A stretch of DNA of 6,761 nucleotides from assembly GCA_946494435.1 (NCBI GenBank), contig CAMMBO010000044.1:1-6761 (forward strand). The letters run 5' to 3'. Position 1 is the first letter of the stretch. Every line of letters starts with the position of its first letter. The notes under the pieces are model-generated. The model was not told where the DNA came from and ran no database searches. It worked only from the letters and a program-made list of their open reading frames with translations. Positions 5,234-6,761 of this stretch are shown here, one piece after another. A program made the translations under genes and the position numbers. Origin of the DNA: an uncultured Mycoplasmatota bacterium. Lineage in GTDB: Bacteria; Bacillota_I; Bacilli_A; RF39; UBA660.

Positions 5234-5833
5234 ATGTTTACAAGTTTAAGTCGTACTATTGGTAATGTTTTTGAATTTAGTCTACCAATGATAATAATAT
5301 CAGTAGTGGTTGCAATTACTTTAAGAGTTGCTGATATAGTTAAAAATAAAAGAGAGTTTTGTTTTTATAAAGAATTGATTGCTTTATCATTTATCATTTA
5401 TATACTATGTTTGTTCCAAGTAGTTACTTTTCAAGATAATAATAATATTTCTAGTAATAATTTAATTCCTTTTAGAGAGATGTTTAGATATGATTTAGGA
5501 AGTAGATTATTTTTAAAGAATGTTTTGGGTAATATTATTATGTTCTTACCATATGGTTTCTTTACTAGTTACTTTTTAAAAGAAAAAAAATTATTGCCAA
5601 TATTCATACTAACAGCAGTGGCATCTTTAACAATTGAGTCTACTCAGTTAATGATAGGTAGAGTTTTTGATATAGATGATATTTTGTTAAATATAGTAGG
5701 AGGAATATTAGGTCATTATTTATATATTGTTATTTTGAAGATAGGGGATATGTGTCCTAGGGTATTACAAAGAGAGTGGTTTTTGAATTTAGTGTCTATT
5801 ATTCTTTTAGTGGGATTAATAACATTACTTTAA
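5234..5833 (+). CDS. VanZ-family membrane protein
   Basis: 199 aa with about five or six hydrophobic segments (near 14-32, 46-65, 95-115, 120-138, 150-170, 184-199). The VanZ pattern is clear: NLIPF (76-80), NVLGNIIMFLPYGFF (96-110), then ESTQLMIGRVFDIDDIL and NIVGGILGHYL (135-163). VanZ from the vancomycin cluster gives low-level teicoplanin resistance, but most VanZ-like proteins stand alone and have no known substrate. Resistance should not be assumed here, as no vanHAX-type genes are present. It starts 19 nt after yqfD with GAGGG at 5217-5221 upstream. The position between yqfD and ybeY is normally held by phoH and pgpH in Bacillus, so the gene is a lineage-specific neighbour. Confidence 0.88.
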   Translation: MFTSLSRTIGNVFEFSLPMIIISVVVAITLRVADIVKNKREFCFYKELIALSFIIYILCLFQVVTFQDNNNISSNNLIPFREMFRYDLGSRLFLKNVLGNIIMFLPYGFFTSYFLKEKKLLPIFILTAVASLTIESTQLMIGRVFDIDDILLNIVGGILGHYLYIVILKIGDMCPRVLQREWFLNLVSIILLVGLITLL

Positions 5834-5857
5834 AAACTTCTTTTTTTATGATATATT
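5829..5857 (+). promoter_or_regulatory. Predicted promoter of ybeY-dgkA
   Basis: TTTAAA at 5829-5834 and TATATT at 5852-5857 are separated by 17 nt, with TGA before the -10 as an extended element. The -35 overlaps the stop codon of the VanZ-like gene. The start would be near 5864, just before AAAGGA at 5869-5874. This would give ybeY and dgkA expression independent of the sporulation genes. Confidence 0.5.
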
Positions 5858-5877
5858 ATAGGCATTAGAAAGGACTG

Positions 5878-6336
5878 GTGTTTAATTTGAATGAGGTTAC
5901 TATCTATAATGAGACAGATGAAGAGTTTCCTTATGAGGAGATAATAGAAAAGGTTATTAATAAGGCTTTCGAAATTGAAAGATTAAAAAAGGCAAGTTGT
6001 AGTATAATAATTGTAGATAACTCTTATATTCATAAATTAAATAAAGAATATAGGGGGATTGATAGGGTAACTGATGTTATTAGTTTTGCTCTAGAAGATG
6101 AGAAGAGTATGGTTATTCCTGATGGGACAAGATTATTGGGAGATATTTATATTTGTTTAGATAAAGCGAAGGAACAAGCGAAGGAGTATGGACATTCTTT
6201 GGAGAGGGAACTATGTTTTTTAGCAGTTCATGGGCTTTATCATTTGTTAGGTTATGATCATGAGACTGAAGAAGAGGCAGAAGTTATGTTTAAAAAACAA
6301 GAGGAGGTTTTAAAGGCATATGGCATCACCAGATAG
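5878..6336 (+). CDS. ybeY: Endoribonuclease YbeY (rRNA maturation factor)
   Basis: 152 aa, normal for the family. The metal site H-x3-H-x5-H is complete: His118, His122 and His128 in HGLYHLLGYDH. Arg59 in the EYRG segment and the TDVISFAL and LLGDIYIC motifs are also present. YbeY is a single-strand RNase with a Zn-type site that acts in 16S rRNA 3' maturation and ribosome quality control. The start is uncertain: GTG 5878 lies only 3 nt after AAAGGA, while TTG 5887 lies 12 nt after it. The GTG start gives MFNLNEVTIYNETDEE, in line with the family's length. The gene overlaps dgkA by 17 nt, the usual order in Firmicutes. Confidence 0.96.
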   Translation: MFNLNEVTIYNETDEEFPYEEIIEKVINKAFEIERLKKASCSIIIVDNSYIHKLNKEYRGIDRVTDVISFALEDEKSMVIPDGTRLLGDIYICLDKAKEQAKEYGHSLERELCFLAVHGLYHLLGYDHETEEEAEVMFKKQEEVLKAYGITR

Positions 6337-6712
6337 AAAGAATAAAAGTTTTGGTATTAAGAGGATTTTTGCTAGTGTTAAGAATTCTTGGAATGGGTTA
6401 AAGGTTACATATAAAAATGAACAAAGTGTATATATTCATTTAGTATGTACGGTTATTTTGTTATTATTAAGTTTTTTACTTAAAATATCTTTGACACAGT
6501 GGTTAATTATAATTGCAATTATTGGGTTAACTTTAGTAGTTGAACTTATAAATACAGCGATAGAAAGTACAGTTGACCTTGTTACTAAAGAGTTTCATCC
6601 TTTTGCTAAAGTTGCTAAAGATACAGCAAGTGCAGCGGAGTTTATATTGACGTTGACTAGTACAATTATTGCTTTGATGATTTTTGTTCCTAAGCTTATA
6701 GATTTACTTTAA
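6320..6712 (+). CDS. dgkA: Undecaprenol/diacylglycerol kinase, DgkA family
   Basis: 130 aa, with three membrane helices at about 37-56, 60-78 and 106-126 and a basic cytoplasmic N-terminus. Family residues are present: Glu34 in KNEQS, the motif E75-LINTAIE-S, Asp87 and the KDTASAAE segment (100-107). In Gram-positive bacteria this enzyme phosphorylates undecaprenol with ATP, recycling the lipid carrier for cell-wall synthesis, and less so diacylglycerol. The start lies inside ybeY (17-nt overlap); GAGGAGG at 6301-6307 is far (12 nt), and AAAGG at 6312-6316 is close (3 nt), so coupled translation is likely. Two stops, TAA TAA, end it. There is no fused PAP2 phosphatase domain. In Bacillus cdd and era follow; here the window ends. 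Confidence 0.95.
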   Translation: MASPDRKNKSFGIKRIFASVKNSWNGLKVTYKNEQSVYIHLVCTVILLLLSFLLKISLTQWLIIIAIIGLTLVVELINTAIESTVDLVTKEFHPFAKVAKDTASAAEFILTLTSTIIALMIFVPKLIDLL

Positions 6713-6714
6713 TA

Positions 6715-6745
6715 ACTAATGACCATACGGTGCATGGTCATTAGT
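6715..6745. repeat. Perfect 12-bp inverted repeat after dgkA
   Basis: ACTAATGACCAT at 6715-6726 and ATGGTCATTAGT at 6734-6745 are exact reverse complements around the 7-nt loop ACGGTGC. The hairpin begins 2 nt after the dgkA stop. No T-run follows, so it is not a textbook intrinsic terminator. It may protect the 3' end of the mRNA, terminate with help, or belong to a feature starting beyond the window. GGG and CCC at 6749-6751 and 6759-6761 could form a second short hairpin. Confidence 0.75.
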
Positions 6746-6761
6746 CTAGGGTTTAATTCCC

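Noticed and set aside
5234..5833. Glycopeptide resistance locus because of the VanZ family
   Set aside because: There are no vanHAX, vanS or vanR genes, and VanZ-like proteins are widespread without a resistance role.
6716..6761. tRNA 3' half suggested by GGGTTTAATTCCC at the right edge
   Set aside because: The loop lacks the conserved C of TTC, the preceding 12-bp stem does not match an anticodon arm, and the upstream part would lie in dgkA.

Overview
The DNA is strongly AT-rich and its conserved genes are typical of low-GC Firmicutes. yqfC and yqfD are spore-coat/engulfment-stage genes, so the lineage is, or descends from, a spore former. TGG is used for tryptophan in yqfD and dgkA, and one gene ends in TGA at a precise ATGA junction, so the standard bacterial code fits better than the Mollicutes code. 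I would place it loosely among the Bacilli/Erysipelotrichia/Clostridia-like bacteria. The genus cannot be read from the sequence.

Left part (1-3459): an accessory bacteriocin module. A regulator with two tandem Xre-type HTH domains runs leftwards off the window edge. A 121-bp AT-rich divergent region separates it from a compact rightward operon: (i) a peptidase-C39 ABC exporter that should cut double-glycine leaders and export the product; (ii) a 126-aa single-pass membrane protein that looks like an HlyD-type adaptor reduced to an anchor and a terminal beta domain; (iii) a 51-aa and (iv) a 56-aa precursor peptide, both with a 15-residue leader ending in IKGG, a GxxxG motif in the core and one Cys near the C-terminus; (v) an overlapping 39-aa basic, single-helix membrane peptide that is the best immunity candidate. 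Every junction from the exporter to the 39-aa gene overlaps or is 1 nt apart, so the genes are translationally linked. The precursors look like a class IIb two-peptide bacteriocin, and their exporter is encoded beside them.

Right part (3460-6761): conserved chromosome. rpsU (ribosomal protein bS21) has its own strong promoter preceded by A-tracts. It is followed by yqfC-yqfD, a VanZ-family membrane protein, ybeY (rRNA maturation RNase) and dgkA (undecaprenol/diacylglycerol kinase). This is the usual rpsU...yqfC-yqfD...ybeY-dgkA neighbourhood, but phoH and the HD-family pgpH/yqfF that normally lie between yqfD and ybeY are absent from this interval, where a VanZ-like gene sits instead. A perfect 12-bp hairpin follows dgkA at the right edge.

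Main points of interest: the two-peptide bacteriocin genes (one of 51 aa and an adjoining one of 39 aa are easily missed by gene callers); the exporter's start, where the Shine-Dalgarno overlaps the only GTG and an ATA codon is best spaced; the exporter's divergent Q-loop and signature motif; the miniature adaptor; and the two-headed regulator facing a possible operator.
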